Assembly: GCA_965237625.1 (NCBI GenBank)
Contig: CBDEGD010000023.1
Coordinates: 175,170 to 239,169, forward strand
Direction: 5' to 3'
DNA from: JABDIP01 sp965237625
GTDB taxonomy: Bacteria; Pseudomonadota; Alphaproteobacteria; DSM-16000; Inquilinaceae
Length of the DNA: 64,000 nucleotides
The position numbers were made by a program, and so were the translations under genes. Of this stretch, positions 17,070 to 26,430 are shown one piece after another (the stretch's first letter is position 1; each line of letters starts with the position of its first letter). Under the pieces are notes generated by a model, which worked only from the letters and a program-made list of their open reading frames with translations, was not told where the DNA came from and searched no databases.

Positions 17070-17927
17070 TCAAGCGGTGCGCCGGCCGCTGGCCTGGGAT
17101 GCCTCAGGGCACTGCGCGTCGTAGAGGCTGCCATTGGCGGCCGCCACGCGGAACCGGCGGATGCGCTGGTACAACTCGTCCTTTTCCGGTTCGTCGAGGA
17201 TCGCGTTGACGGTCATGCCGGCGACGTTGCGCCGGCAGCGGGCGCCGACCCGGCCGCTTCGGCGGATCCAGGTGCTCGGGAAGGCCTGCACGCGATTGCT
17301 CGCGTTGCTGGCGCTGACGAACAGGCAATTGGCAAAGGCATGGCCTTGCAGCGTCGGCGGAATGACATCGGTGTGCAGGGTGTCACCCTCGCCACCGGCG
17401 CCATAGGCGGACAGCAGGACCAGATCGACGCCGGCTGCCGCATAGGCGCTCCACAACTCCGGAAACGACCATTCCAGACAGATCAGCACGCCGCAGCGCA
17501 CCCCCGCCACCTCGAAAATCAGCGAGTGATCGCCGGGCTGATAACTCTCCAGATCGCGAACGGAGCAGCGGCGCTTATCGTATCGGCCGCGGTACCGGCC
17601 ATCGGCATCGATGACCACCACGGCGTTATGATGATGGTCCGCCCCGCGCACCCGGTGGCTGGTGCCGAACACCGCCCAGACGCGGTGGCGGCGACAGGCG
17701 CTGGCGATGGCGTCCTGGGCGTCCTGCAGCAGCGGCCAGTCGAAACCCTCCCAACCCTTGAAATGGGCGCCGGCATATCCCGACAGCGCCGCTTCCGGCA
17801 GGTGCACGATATCGACACCCTCCCGGCCGGCGCGGGCGATGAGGGAACAGATCCGGGCGGAATTGGCCAGGATGTCGGCCGAGACGGCGAATTGGCAGGT
17901 CGCGACGGAAAGTCTTGGCGACGGCAT
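17070..17927 (-). CDS. Carbon-nitrogen hydrolase (nitrilase superfamily)
   Basis: A 285-residue enzyme with the nitrilase triad visible: Glu45 in VHLPEAALSGYAG, Lys118 in GRYRGRYDKRR, and Cys150 in VLICLEWSFPELW. The superfamily cleaves amide or nitrile C-N bonds with ammonia release. The branch is not clear: the spacing and FPELW region look like an amidase/carbamoylase rather than a true nitrilase. It is convergent with nothing and lies alone; the divergent GST gene begins about 230 bases upstream. Confidence 0.83.
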   Translation of the reverse strand: MPSPRLSVATCQFAVSADILANSARICSLIARAGREGVDIVHLPEAALSGYAGAHFKGWEGFDWPLLQDAQDAIASACRRHRVWAVFGTSHRVRGADHHHNAVVVIDADGRYRGRYDKRRCSVRDLESYQPGDHSLIFEVAGVRCGVLICLEWSFPELWSAYAAAGVDLVLLSAYGAGGEGDTLHTDVIPPTLQGHAFANCLFVSASNASNRVQAFPSTWIRRSGRVGARCRRNVAGMTVNAILDEPEKDELYQRIRRFRVAAANGSLYDAQCPEASQASGRRTA

Positions 17928-18155
17928 CGAATGGCAGCCTCTGATCGGTCGGTAGCAGCCCAGAATCCAAGAACATGGACAGTGAGGAGATCATCATAAT
18001 GCGAGTCGGGCCGGTCTCCCCAGCCTCCTGTTGCCCGACGATCAGATTTCCGTGTTCGGGGGTCCAATGTGCGGGTGGCGCCCTTCCATCGGCGGCGGCC
18101 GCGGGATAGAAGACAGGGTCAACAATCCCAATCCAGCCCTGGAGGTTCCCTCAAC

Positions 18156-18851
18156 ATGATCGAGCTGCACACTTGGCCGACCCCGAACGGATTCAAGGTC
18201 TCCATCATGCTGGAGGAGGTCGGGCTGCCCTATGAGGTCCATGCCGTTGACATCGGCAATGGCGACCAGTTCAAGCCGGAATTCCTGAAGATCAGCCCGA
18301 ACAACAAGATGCCGGCCATCGTCGACCCGGACGGCCCGGGCGGGGCGCCGTACTCCCTGTTCGAGAGCGGCGCCATCCTGATGTATCTGGCTGAGAAGAC
18401 CGGACAGTTCTGGCCCCAGGAACACTCGGCGAAATACGATACGATGCAGTGGCTGATGTTCCAGATGGGCGGTGTCGGGCCGATGTTCGGCCAAGCCCAT
18501 CATTTCCGCGTCTACGCTCCGGAACAGATCGCCTATGCGGTGGACCGGTACACCAATGAGGCCGGGCGCCTATACGGCGTCTTGGACCGCCGGCTGGCCG
18601 AGACCGAATACCTGGCTGGCGATGCCTACTCGATCGCCGACATGGCAACATTCCCCTGGACCCGCAGCATCGAGCGCCAGGGCCATTCCTTCGACGAATA
18701 CCCCAACGTCAAACGCTGGTTCGAGACCATAGATGCCCGTCCTGCAGTCCAACGCGGCCTGCAGGTCCTGGCCGACCGCCGCAAGGAGGGCCCGATGGAC
18801 GAGAAGGCGCGTGAAATGATGTTCGGCTCGACGCAATACCAGCAGCGATAG
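18156..18851 (+). CDS. Glutathione S-transferase (Ure2p/YghU-like)
   Basis: A 231-residue protein. It begins MIELHTWPTPNGFKVSIMLE, the thioredoxin-fold half of nu-class/Ure2p-like GSTs, where Thr/Asn residues near the N-terminus contact glutathione. FESGAILMYLAEKTG closes that half. The all-helical half follows (QWLMFQMGGVGPMFGQAHHF, then EYLAGDAYSIADMATFPW). GGAGG nine bases upstream fixes the ATG at 18156. Likely a disulfide-bond reductase or peroxidase using glutathione; substrate unknown. Confidence 0.92.
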   Translation: MIELHTWPTPNGFKVSIMLEEVGLPYEVHAVDIGNGDQFKPEFLKISPNNKMPAIVDPDGPGGAPYSLFESGAILMYLAEKTGQFWPQEHSAKYDTMQWLMFQMGGVGPMFGQAHHFRVYAPEQIAYAVDRYTNEAGRLYGVLDRRLAETEYLAGDAYSIADMATFPWTRSIERQGHSFDEYPNVKRWFETIDARPAVQRGLQVLADRRKEGPMDEKAREMMFGSTQYQQR

Positions 18852-18867
18852 GGAATTCGCGCCCTTA

Positions 18868-19149
18868 TACCAAGGGAACTAAATATTGACCGGTTTCACC
18901 GCTCTCCTACGTCCGCCCGTTAGGCGTGGTCCGCGCCGTGGTGCAGGGCACCACAAGCAGACCGCCCAAGTATCGGGGCGACGGGCGGACATAGGAGAGC
19001 GGCCTTCGGTGGAACCCACAGGATTCCATTGGGACTCTTTCGGGTGCGTTGCGACGCTTGCTCGATGCGTTGCATCGCGCCGCACGCCGCGCCTGCCCGA
19101 AGGGGCCTATGGGCTCCATGAAACCGGTCAATAATTAGCTCCCTTGGTA
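18868..19149. mobile_element. 282-bp palindromic element with 31-bp terminal inverted repeats (MITE-like)
   Basis: The ends are inverted copies of each other, 18868-18898 and 19119-19149, matching at 29 of 31 positions (outer ends TACCAAGGGA and TCCCTTGGTA). Directly inside the left end, a second inverted pair, 18899-18920 and 18981-19002, matches at 21 of 22. A third, looser hairpin fills 19021-19118. The whole could fold as a three-way junction. No transposase or convincing protein is encoded; open frames within it are by-products of the symmetry. No clear target-site duplication is seen. It fills the 18852-19177 gap between the GST and DUF2167 genes. Confidence 0.7.
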
Positions 19150-19177
19150 CTAGGCGAAGGTCTGTCTGCCGACCCGC

Positions 19178-19975
19178 TTAGGTCTCCGCCTGCCCCTTGC
19201 GGCCGGTGACGAACTTCCAGATCGCGGCTGGAATTATCAGCGCCAGGAACCAGAACTTCTTCAGGAACAGCAACGCCACGACCAGGAATCCCTTGCCGAA
19301 TTTCACACCCAGCGCGGCTGCGATCAGTCCGCCGGCACCGACCGCCGCCACCGTGTCGCCATCCCGGAAATCGGCATAGTCGGATTGCGGGCCGAATTCA
19401 TAGGCGCCGGCGATACGATTGGCGATCGCACCGGCATCCATCGCCTGGAACGCACGGCTGCTCTGCACGACCGTTAGCTCTTCATAGCCGCGGCGGCCGA
19501 AATCCATGATGATCATGTTGATCAGCGGCTCGTCCTCGCCAAACTGCACCTCAAAGGCGTAGTAGGCCGTGGCATTTGCCTGATCCAGGGTCGGCTCGAT
19601 AATCCAGCGCAGCGGCTTGATCTCATAACCGAACGTTTCGGACTGCCCACGGGCGCCTTCGACATAGGAATCCCATAGGGCATCGACGTCGAGCTCGTCC
19701 CAATCGTCCATCTCCACATAGCCGATTGGTTCATTGTTCAAGAATACATCCAGTTCGGGAGTCGCCCAGAAGGCCTCCAGGGTCGGGTCAGCGCTGCCTT
19801 GGGATGTAACGGAAATCTCGTCAAGCGTCTCCCGATCGACGATCACTTCGTCACCGGCATCGGTCGTCAGCGTCGCGCCGTTTGACAGAGTGTGGACCAC
19901 CTGCTCGGCCGCGGCCGAATAGGCGACCAGAAGCGCTGCAAGCAGGATGGCCGGAGCAAAGGCCCTGGGCGTCAT
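19178..19975 (-). CDS. DUF2167 membrane-anchored protein
   Basis: A 265-residue protein. A cleavable signal peptide (about 1-23, ending SAAAE) leads to a periplasmic region with the DUF2167 hallmarks: NNEPIGYVEMDDWDELD, the LRWIIEPTLDQ strand and a FGRRGYEELTVV stretch. The C-terminus has a Gly/Ala-rich segment AVGAGGLIAAALGVKFG and a transmembrane helix (about 228-255) before a short basic tail. Function of the family is unknown. GAGAGGAT sits upstream of the ATG at 19975. Monocistronic. Confidence 0.85.
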   Translation of the reverse strand: MTPRAFAPAILLAALLVAYSAAAEQVVHTLSNGATLTTDAGDEVIVDRETLDEISVTSQGSADPTLEAFWATPELDVFLNNEPIGYVEMDDWDELDVDALWDSYVEGARGQSETFGYEIKPLRWIIEPTLDQANATAYYAFEVQFGEDEPLINMIIMDFGRRGYEELTVVQSSRAFQAMDAGAIANRIAGAYEFGPQSDYADFRDGDTVAAVGAGGLIAAALGVKFGKGFLVVALLFLKKFWFLALIIPAAIWKFVTGRKGQAET

Positions 19976-20141
19976 AATGTTATCCTCTCGGTGGATCGGC
20001 GCGCCATGAAATCACCCCCGAGGATGCACGCCCTACGTGAAATCGAATCGACGGTATCAAACCATGCGTTTCAATTCCAGTTCGATGAGCCCTGCCACGG
20101 CTAAACCAGGCGGACGCCCATCGGCCCGTCGCGGGGGGGGT

Positions 20142-20684
20142 CTATGCAGCCTTTGACAGGTTGCGCTCACTCATACTGTCTTCCGCAGCCAACCAGGCGG
20201 TGACCCGGTCCGGCAGTTCGGGTGACTCCGCCGACCATCCGGCCGCTTGAGCGATTTCCTTCATCGGCACGGTGCCGCCCTTGCAGCGAAAGACGGCGCG
20301 GACCAGGGCCCGGGCAGCGATCTGCCCGTCCAGGGTCTCGAATGTCTGCTCCATGATCACATTCCGGGCGTCCCAGCCGAGGACACGAGTGCGCAAGCGA
20401 AAGCGCTGAAACGGGTCGAGCGAGCGCCGAAAGCGGATCGTGGCCGCCGCCAGCACCGGCATCCAGCGCCGGCGGAAGACGGTCCCCAGCATCCCGCCGC
20501 GGATCATCAGATCGAAGCGGCCGAGGTCCATCAGCGTCAGGTAGCGGCCGTTATTCATGTGCAGATTGAAGTCCAGATCGCTCGGCCAGACCCTGAGCGT
20601 GACCGTCGACTCGCCTAGATGGTCGATAGGTCGCCCGAAGATGGCTGCGATGACGACCTTGATCAGACGGAAATAGAGATTCAT
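20142..20684 (-). CDS. Acyl-CoA thioesterase-like hotdog protein
   Basis: A 180-residue protein of the thioesterase/THEM6-like hotdog group: RVWPSDLDFNLHMNNGRYLT with the Asp and the N-H-M-N-N-G-R-Y motif, then DLGRFDLMIRGGML and the central strand RRWMPVLAAATIRFRRSLDP. It probably cleaves acyl-CoA. As the last gene on this strand after the beta-oxidation operon (136 bases behind the acyl-CoA dehydrogenase) it may release CoA from dead-end intermediates. Confidence 0.82.
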   Translation of the reverse strand: MNLYFRLIKVVIAAIFGRPIDHLGESTVTLRVWPSDLDFNLHMNNGRYLTLMDLGRFDLMIRGGMLGTVFRRRWMPVLAAATIRFRRSLDPFQRFRLRTRVLGWDARNVIMEQTFETLDGQIAARALVRAVFRCKGGTVPMKEIAQAAGWSAESPELPDRVTAWLAAEDSMSERNLSKAA

Positions 20685-20710
20685 GGCGGATACTCAAGAA
20701 CAGGGCTTTC

Positions 20711-20806
20711 ACCACCAAGACACCAAGGGATCGCTTCTGTTGCTTCGGCAGTGTCGAAACAATAACGCTCGCTCTTGGCGCCTTGGTGTCTTGGTGTCTT
20801 GGTGGT
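20711..20806. repeat. 17-bp perfect inverted repeat (CACCAAGACACCAAG type)
   Basis: ACCACCAAGACACCAAG at 20711-20727 is repeated in reverse complement at 20790-20806, and an extra half-unit precedes the right arm. This ACCAAGACACCAAG motif is familiar as a dispersed intergenic repeat in diverse bacteria. It lies between the acyl-CoA dehydrogenase and thioesterase genes and could fold in mRNA, attenuating or protecting the message. Confidence 0.6.
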
Positions 20807-20820
20807 AACCCCGGTTGTTG

Positions 20821-22620
20821 TCAGAACGCGTCGATATCCAGATCCATCAGCGAGGCACCGCCCGCCATGATGGTGCTGAACAGGCTGCCGGATTCCGGCA
20901 ATACGCGCTGGAAGAAGAACCGGGCCGTCTTGACCTTGTTCTCGTAGAAGGCGGCATTGCCATTGGCGTCGGCGGCCTTGGTGCGCGCCACCTTGACCAT
21001 GCGCGCCCACATGTAGCCCATAGCCACCAGGGCGAAGAGTTTCAGGTAATCGGTCGACGCTGCACCGGCCTCGTCCGGGTTCTTCATGCCCTTCTGGGCG
21101 ACCACCGCGGTCGCCTGCTGCAAGCGGCCGAACGCCTTCCTCAGCGGCAGGGCGAATTCCGCCATCTCCGGGTCTTCGGAATGTTCCTGCAGGAACTGGT
21201 CGACCGGGTGGAAGAAGCGGCGCAGCAGCCGGCCCATGTTCTGCGGCAGCTTGCGGCCGACCAGATCGAGCGCCTGGATGCCGTTGGCGCCCTCGTAGAT
21301 CTGGGCGATCCGGGCATCGCGGACATATTGCTCCATGCCCCATTCGCGGACATAGCCGTGGCCGCCCAGCACCTGCATGCCCACGGTGGCGCCGGAATAG
21401 CCCATATCGGTGAAATAGGCCTTGATGATCGGCGTCATCAGCGCCACCAGATCGTCCGCCTCCTGGCGCACCCGCGGATCGGCGTGCTTGCTCAGGATGT
21501 CGATCTGCAGCCCGACCCAATAGGCCAACGCCCGGGCGCCCTCGTTGAACGCCTTCAAGGTCAGCAGGTTCTTGCGCACATCGGGGTGTACGATGATCGG
21601 ATCGGCCGACTGATCGGGGAATTTGGCCCCGGTCAGCGACCGGCCCTGCAGGCGGTCCTTGGCATAGTCGCGGGCATTCTGATAGCTGACCTCGGCAATC
21701 CCAAGCCCCTGTATGCCGACGGCCAGGCGGGCGGCGTTCATCATCACGAACATGGCGCGCATGCCCTTGTGCTTCTCGCCGACCAGCCAACCGGTGGCGT
21801 CGTCGAAGTTCATCACGCAGGTCGAGGACGCCTTGATGCCCATCTTGTGCTCGATCGAGCCGCAGGCCACGCCGTTGCGCATGCCCGGCACCAACTCGCC
21901 GTTTTCGTCCTTGGGCAGGAATTTCGGCACCAGGAACAGGCTGATGCCGCGAATGCCGGCGGGCGCGCCGGGTAAGCGGGCCAGCACCAGATGCACGATG
22001 TTCTCGGTCAGGTCGTGTTCGCCGGCGGAAATGAAGATCTTGGTGCCGCTGATCTTGTACGAGCCGTCATCGACCGGTTCCGCCTTGGTGCGGATCAGGC
22101 CCAGATCGGTGCCGCAATGGGGCTCGGTGAGGCACATGGTGCCAGACCAAGTGCCGTCGACCAACTTCGGCAGATAGGTCTGCTTCAGCTCATCCGTACC
22201 GTACGCTTCGATCGCGTTGTACGCGCCGTGCGACAGTCCGGGGTACATGGCGAAGGACAGATTGGCCGAGCACATCAGCTCCTCCATGACGAAGTTCAAA
22301 ACCTTCGGCAGTCCTTGCCCGCCGAATTCCGGGTCGCAGGACACCCCGGTCCAGCCGCCCGCGATGAAAATTTCGTACGCTTTCTTGAAGCCCTTGGGCG
22401 TACGTACGACACCGTTCTCGAAAGTACAGCCTTCCTCGTCGCCTGACCGGTTGAGCGGGAAGAGCTCGTTCTCGGCGACCTTCGCCGCCTCCTCCAGGAC
22501 CGCGTCGATCAGGTCTGGCGTCGCCTCTTCATAGCCGGGCAGGTCGTTCACCTGGCTGACATCCAGCAGATCATGCAGGACGAAGCGGATGTCTTCTAGC
22601 GGAGCGGTATATGCGGGCAT
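20821..22620 (-). CDS. Acyl-CoA dehydrogenase (long form, FadE-like)
   Basis: A 599-residue flavoenzyme that should catalyse the first oxidation of acyl-CoA. It has the long-form N-terminal helix (about 1-60), the middle domain stretches MCLTEPHCGTDLGLIRTKAE and GTKIFISAGEHDL, and the C-terminal domain with YEGANGIQALDLVGRKL, where the Glu is the usual catalytic-base region. Beyond that is an additional C-terminal domain typical of roughly 600-residue members. AAGGAG precedes the ATG. Electrons should go to EtfAB. It sits downstream of the thiolase and HCDH/hydratase genes, the same gene set as fadN-fadA-fadE of Bacillus, although the order differs. Confidence 0.93.
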   Translation of the reverse strand: MPAYTAPLEDIRFVLHDLLDVSQVNDLPGYEEATPDLIDAVLEEAAKVAENELFPLNRSGDEEGCTFENGVVRTPKGFKKAYEIFIAGGWTGVSCDPEFGGQGLPKVLNFVMEELMCSANLSFAMYPGLSHGAYNAIEAYGTDELKQTYLPKLVDGTWSGTMCLTEPHCGTDLGLIRTKAEPVDDGSYKISGTKIFISAGEHDLTENIVHLVLARLPGAPAGIRGISLFLVPKFLPKDENGELVPGMRNGVACGSIEHKMGIKASSTCVMNFDDATGWLVGEKHKGMRAMFVMMNAARLAVGIQGLGIAEVSYQNARDYAKDRLQGRSLTGAKFPDQSADPIIVHPDVRKNLLTLKAFNEGARALAYWVGLQIDILSKHADPRVRQEADDLVALMTPIIKAYFTDMGYSGATVGMQVLGGHGYVREWGMEQYVRDARIAQIYEGANGIQALDLVGRKLPQNMGRLLRRFFHPVDQFLQEHSEDPEMAEFALPLRKAFGRLQQATAVVAQKGMKNPDEAGAASTDYLKLFALVAMGYMWARMVKVARTKAADANGNAAFYENKVKTARFFFQRVLPESGSLFSTIMAGGASLMDLDIDAF

Positions 22621-22662
22621 CAGGTAGGCTCCTTAAGTCATATTGACTTCGGTGCGTTCTAA

Positions 22663-22801
22663 AGCCCCCTCACCCTCCCGCTACGCGGGGCCCTCCCTCT
22701 CCCACAAGGGGAGAGGGAAACAGAGGGTTGCCACCCCTACCCCTCATCCCCTCGCGGGGGAGGGAGGGACCCGCGCGTCAGCGTGGGAGGGTGAGGGGGC
22801 T
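22663..22801. repeat. REP-like palindromic repeat, copy A (CCCTCACCCTCCC family)
   Basis: Begins AGCCCCCTCACCCTCCC and ends with its reverse complement; the interior holds CCCTCCCTCTCCC and GGGAGAGGG stems. Related copies lie at 56440-56580, 57915-58089 and 61084-61219. It occupies the gap between the FadN-type and FadE-type genes and may act as a transcript-processing or stability hairpin. Confidence 0.75.
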
Positions 22802-22827
22802 CACGAAAATCATTTCAATCCGCGGAC

Positions 22828-25171
22828 CTAGTTACGCAGCGGCTTGCCGGTTTCGAGCATGTGCTCGACTCGTTCCAGGGTGCCGGATTGCTTGACCAGC
22901 CCCATGAACTGCTCCCGTTCCAGCCGCAGCAAATCGTCTTCGGTGATGACATCGGTGATGTCGGTGTCGCCGCCGGACAGCACCACGGCCAGCGCGCCGG
23001 ACACCACCTTGTCGTAAGGCGTGGCCTTGCCGGCCAGTGCCAAGCCGTCGACCGCCATCTGCAGGGCGGTGCGGGCGGTTGGGCCGGGCAGCCGGATTTC
23101 ATCAGGCGGTGCCGGCGGCTGGTAGCCCCCCCTTGGTGGCGGCCATGTCCAGCACCCGCGCCTTAGCGTCGGCCAGCAACCGGTCCCGGTTCATGGTGAC
23201 GCCGTCGGTCGGCCGCAGATACATCAGCTCCTGGGCTTCCGCCGCGGAGCGGGCCACCTTGGCGGTGCCGATGGTCTCGAAGGTCTGGCTGATCGGCGGC
23301 ATCGGTCCGCCCGACCGCCGCTTGTTGGCGGTGGCGCGCAGGATCATTTCCTTGCAGCCGCCCCAGCCCGGCACCAGTCCGACCCCGACCTCGACCAGGC
23401 CGGTATAGGTCTCCGCATGGGCCTGCACCGCATGGGAATGCAGCAGGATCTCGCAGCCGCCGCCGAGCGCCATGCCGGACGGCGCGGCGACCACCGGGAA
23501 CGGTGCGTATTTCAGCGCCTTGTAGGCGTTCTGCCCGGCTTCGACCATCTGCTCCATCTGCGGCCACATGGCGATGTTCAGGGCGAACAGAGCGAGGCCG
23601 AGATTGGCCCCGACCGAGAAATTGGTGCCTTCATTGTAGATCACCATGGCCTTGTGCGATTTGGCGGTCAGCGCAATCGACTTGACCAGCAGGGCCATGG
23701 TCTGGTCGTCGAGGGAGTTCATCTTCGAGGTGAATTCGAAGCAGGTGACGCCGTCGCCGATATCCCACAGGGAGGCAGAACCGTTCTTCAGCAGCGGCTC
23801 GGAGACCCGCTTGATGTCGTCCAGCGACAGCACGCCGTCGGGCCGCTCCACATCGGCATATTCGCCCTCAACGGTGAGATACTGCGCTCGGCCGTCCTCG
23901 AAGCGATAGAAGGTCTTGCCGCGAGCCGCCTCCAGCAGGGCCGGAACCGGCCTTCCGTCTTCCGCCAGCTTGTCGGCAAACCAATCGGAGCCGAGCTGGT
24001 CGATCAGCTCGAACGGCCCGTATTTCCAGGCATAGCCAAGCCGCATCGCCGCATCGACACCGGTGACGGTGTCACTGATCTCCGGCACCAGGGCGGCGCT
24101 GTAGGACAGGGTCTCCGCCAGCATGCGCCAGACATACTGGCCGGTTTGATCGGGATGCTCGACCAGCGCCCGCAGACCGCCCTTGCGCGATTTCTCGACG
24201 CTTTCCAGCCGGGGCTTTTCCGATTTGGCGTAGTCGCCGGTCTTCAGATCGATGGATTCCTTGACCCGCTTGCCGTCCACCTTGGCCAACCGGTAAAAGC
24301 CGCCCTTCCCTTTCCGGCCGATCGAGCCTTCGGCGATCATCTTCTCGATCAGCGGCTGGGATTTGTAGATGCCGTGGAAGGCATCGCCCTTGGGCAGGGT
24401 CTCCGACATGCTCTTGGCCACATGGGGCATCAGATCCAGGCCGATCAGATCGATCAGCCCGAAGATGCCGGTCTTAGGCACCCCGATCGGCCGGCTGGCG
24501 ACTGCATCGGCCTCCTCCACCGTCAAGCCCAGATCGAAGGCGGCGTTGACGCCGATCGTCATCCAGTGATTGCCGATCCGGTTGGCGATGAAGCCCGGCG
24601 TGTCTTTGCAGTCGACAATGCCCTTGCCGAGCCGCACATCGCCGAAACGACGGATCATCGCGACCGCATCGGCGCTGGTCTCCTTGCCGGTCACGATCTC
24701 CAACAGCCGCATATAGCGCGGCGGGTTGAAAAAATGGGTGATCATGAAGTCGGCCTTGAAATCGGCCGAGCGGCCCTCGGTCAGGATCGCCAGCGGAATT
24801 GTCGAGGTATTCGACGACACTACCGCGCCCTTCTTCTTGATCTTCTCCAGCTCGGCGTAGAGGTCCTGCTTGACCTTCGGGTTCTCCAGCACCGCCTCGA
24901 CGATCCAGTCGGCGTCCGCCAGGGAGTCCAGATCGTCCTCCACATTGCCGGTGGTCACCAGCTTGGCGACCCGCTTCGACATGAAGGGAGCGGGCTGCAT
25001 CTTCAGCATGCGCTGGACAGCGCCATCGGTGATCACATTGCGGTTCTCCGCCCCTTCCGGGACGATATCCAGCAGAGTGACGGGGATGCCCGCATTGGCG
25101 ATATGCGCGGCGATGCCGCCGCCCATCACGCCGGCGCCGATGACGGCCGCCTTCTTGATTTCCATGGCCAT
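22828..25171 (-). pseudogene. FadN-type 3-hydroxyacyl-CoA dehydrogenase/enoyl-CoA hydratase, frameshifted at a G7 tract
   Basis: The order is HCDH first, hydratase second, as in FadN rather than FadJ/FadB. NAD binding is at AAVIGAGVMGGGIAAHIANA; the hydratase half shows MALGGGCEILLHSH and VGLVPGWGGCKEM. The main frame ends early at 23102. The missing C-terminus (MAVDGLALAGKATPYDKV to HMLETGKPLRN) is in another frame down to 22828. The switch lies at a run of seven C on the plus strand, 23126-23132; with six bases the frame is continuous and the protein would be 780 residues, the family length. The ATG at 25171 is chosen because an earlier TTG start overlaps the thiolase gene. Decay, sequencing error or slippage are all possible. 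Confidence 0.85.
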
Positions 25172-25184
25172 ATCCGCGCCCCGA

Positions 25185-26324
25185 TCAGACGGCTTCAAGG
25201 ATGGTGGCGATGCCTTGACCGCCGCCGATGCACTGGGTCGACAGGGCGAACTGCTTGCCCTCCCGCTTCAGCAGGCTGGCCGCCTTGCCGGTGATGCGGG
25301 CGCCGGTGGCGCCGAGCGGATGGCCGATGGCCAAAGCGCCGCCGTCCAGATTGACCTTGGCCGCATCGAAGCCGAGCTCGGTCGCAACCGACATGGCCTG
25401 GGCGGAAAAGGCCTCGTTGGATTCGATGACGTCGAGATCCTTGACCTCCAGCCCGGCGCGGGTCAGCGCCTTCTTGGTGGCGGCGACCGGGCCGATGCCC
25501 ATGATGGTCGGATCGCAACCGGCGACCGCCACGGACTTGATCCGGGCGATGATCGGCAGGCCGTTGGCCTTGGCGTATTCCTCGGACGCGATCAGGGTCG
25601 CCGAGGCGCCATCGGTCAGCGGTGAGGACGTGCCGGCGGTCACCGTGCCCTCGGCGTCGAAGGCCGGCTTCAGATCGGCCAGGGCCTCCTTGGTGGTGCC
25701 GGGCCGGATGGTGCCGTCCTTGTCGACCACATGGCCATTTGCCTTGATCGGAATGATCTCATCGTCGAAGCGCCCGCCGGCCTGCGCCTCGGCCGCCTTG
25801 CGGTGACTCTCGACGGCGAACTCTTCCTGCTTTTCGCGGGTCAGCTGGTATTTGCGCGCCAGGTTCTCCGCCGTTTCGCCCATGGACATATAGGCGCCCG
25901 GATTGGCGTCATGCAGCTTGGAGTTCGGCATCGGGTTGAAACCGGTCATCGGCACCCGGGTCATGCTCTCGACACCGGCGCAGATGAAGGCATCGCCGGC
26001 ATCGAGCTGAATGGCCCCCGCCGCCGTGTGGATCGCCTGCATGGATGAACCGCAGAAGCGGTTCATGGTGACCCCGGCCACCGATTGCGGCAGGCCGGCG
26101 ATCATGCCGATCAGCTTGGCGACGTTGAAGCCCTGCTCGCCCTCCGGGAAGGCGTTGCCGAGGATCAGATCCTCGATGTCCTCGGGATTGACCCCGGTCT
26201 TCTCGATCAGGCCGGCGACGACCTGGGCCGCAAGATCGTCGGGCCGCACCTTGATCAGCTCGCCTTTCCGGGCGAGATGGAACGGCGAACGAACGTAGCC
26301 GGCAATGACGACGTTCTTGTGCAT
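25185..26324 (-). CDS. Acetyl-CoA C-acyltransferase (thiolase, FadA-like)
   Basis: A 379-residue thiolase that would cleave 3-oxoacyl-CoA with CoA. The nucleophile is Cys91 in NRFCGSSMQAIH; GGALAIGHPLGATGARI carries the catalytic His; CIGGGQG near the C-terminus has the second Cys. AAGGAG lies upstream of the ATG at 26324. It follows a MerR regulator by 106 bases and precedes the FadN-type gene by 13, so it belongs to the beta-oxidation operon. Confidence 0.95.
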   Translation of the reverse strand: MHKNVVIAGYVRSPFHLARKGELIKVRPDDLAAQVVAGLIEKTGVNPEDIEDLILGNAFPEGEQGFNVAKLIGMIAGLPQSVAGVTMNRFCGSSMQAIHTAAGAIQLDAGDAFICAGVESMTRVPMTGFNPMPNSKLHDANPGAYMSMGETAENLARKYQLTREKQEEFAVESHRKAAEAQAGGRFDDEIIPIKANGHVVDKDGTIRPGTTKEALADLKPAFDAEGTVTAGTSSPLTDGASATLIASEEYAKANGLPIIARIKSVAVAGCDPTIMGIGPVAATKKALTRAGLEVKDLDVIESNEAFSAQAMSVATELGFDAAKVNLDGGALAIGHPLGATGARITGKAASLLKREGKQFALSTQCIGGGQGIATILEAV

Positions 26325-26430
26325 GATCAGGCTCCTTAGACTGTCGGACCGGCGATTGGCGGAGGGCGGTCCATCGGTTGGGGCGATGCGCGAGAATTGC
26401 GCCTCGTGCGTCGGGGGGCTGATACGGGCC

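Noticed and set aside
18886..19134. Two overlapping frames on opposite strands inside the palindromic element
   Set aside because: Their similarity on both strands follows from the inverted repeats. Neither has a start signal or a family.
23417..25294. 625-codon open frame on the plus strand
   Set aside because: It is antisense to the FadN-type gene. Codon use and low complexity mark it as a shadow.
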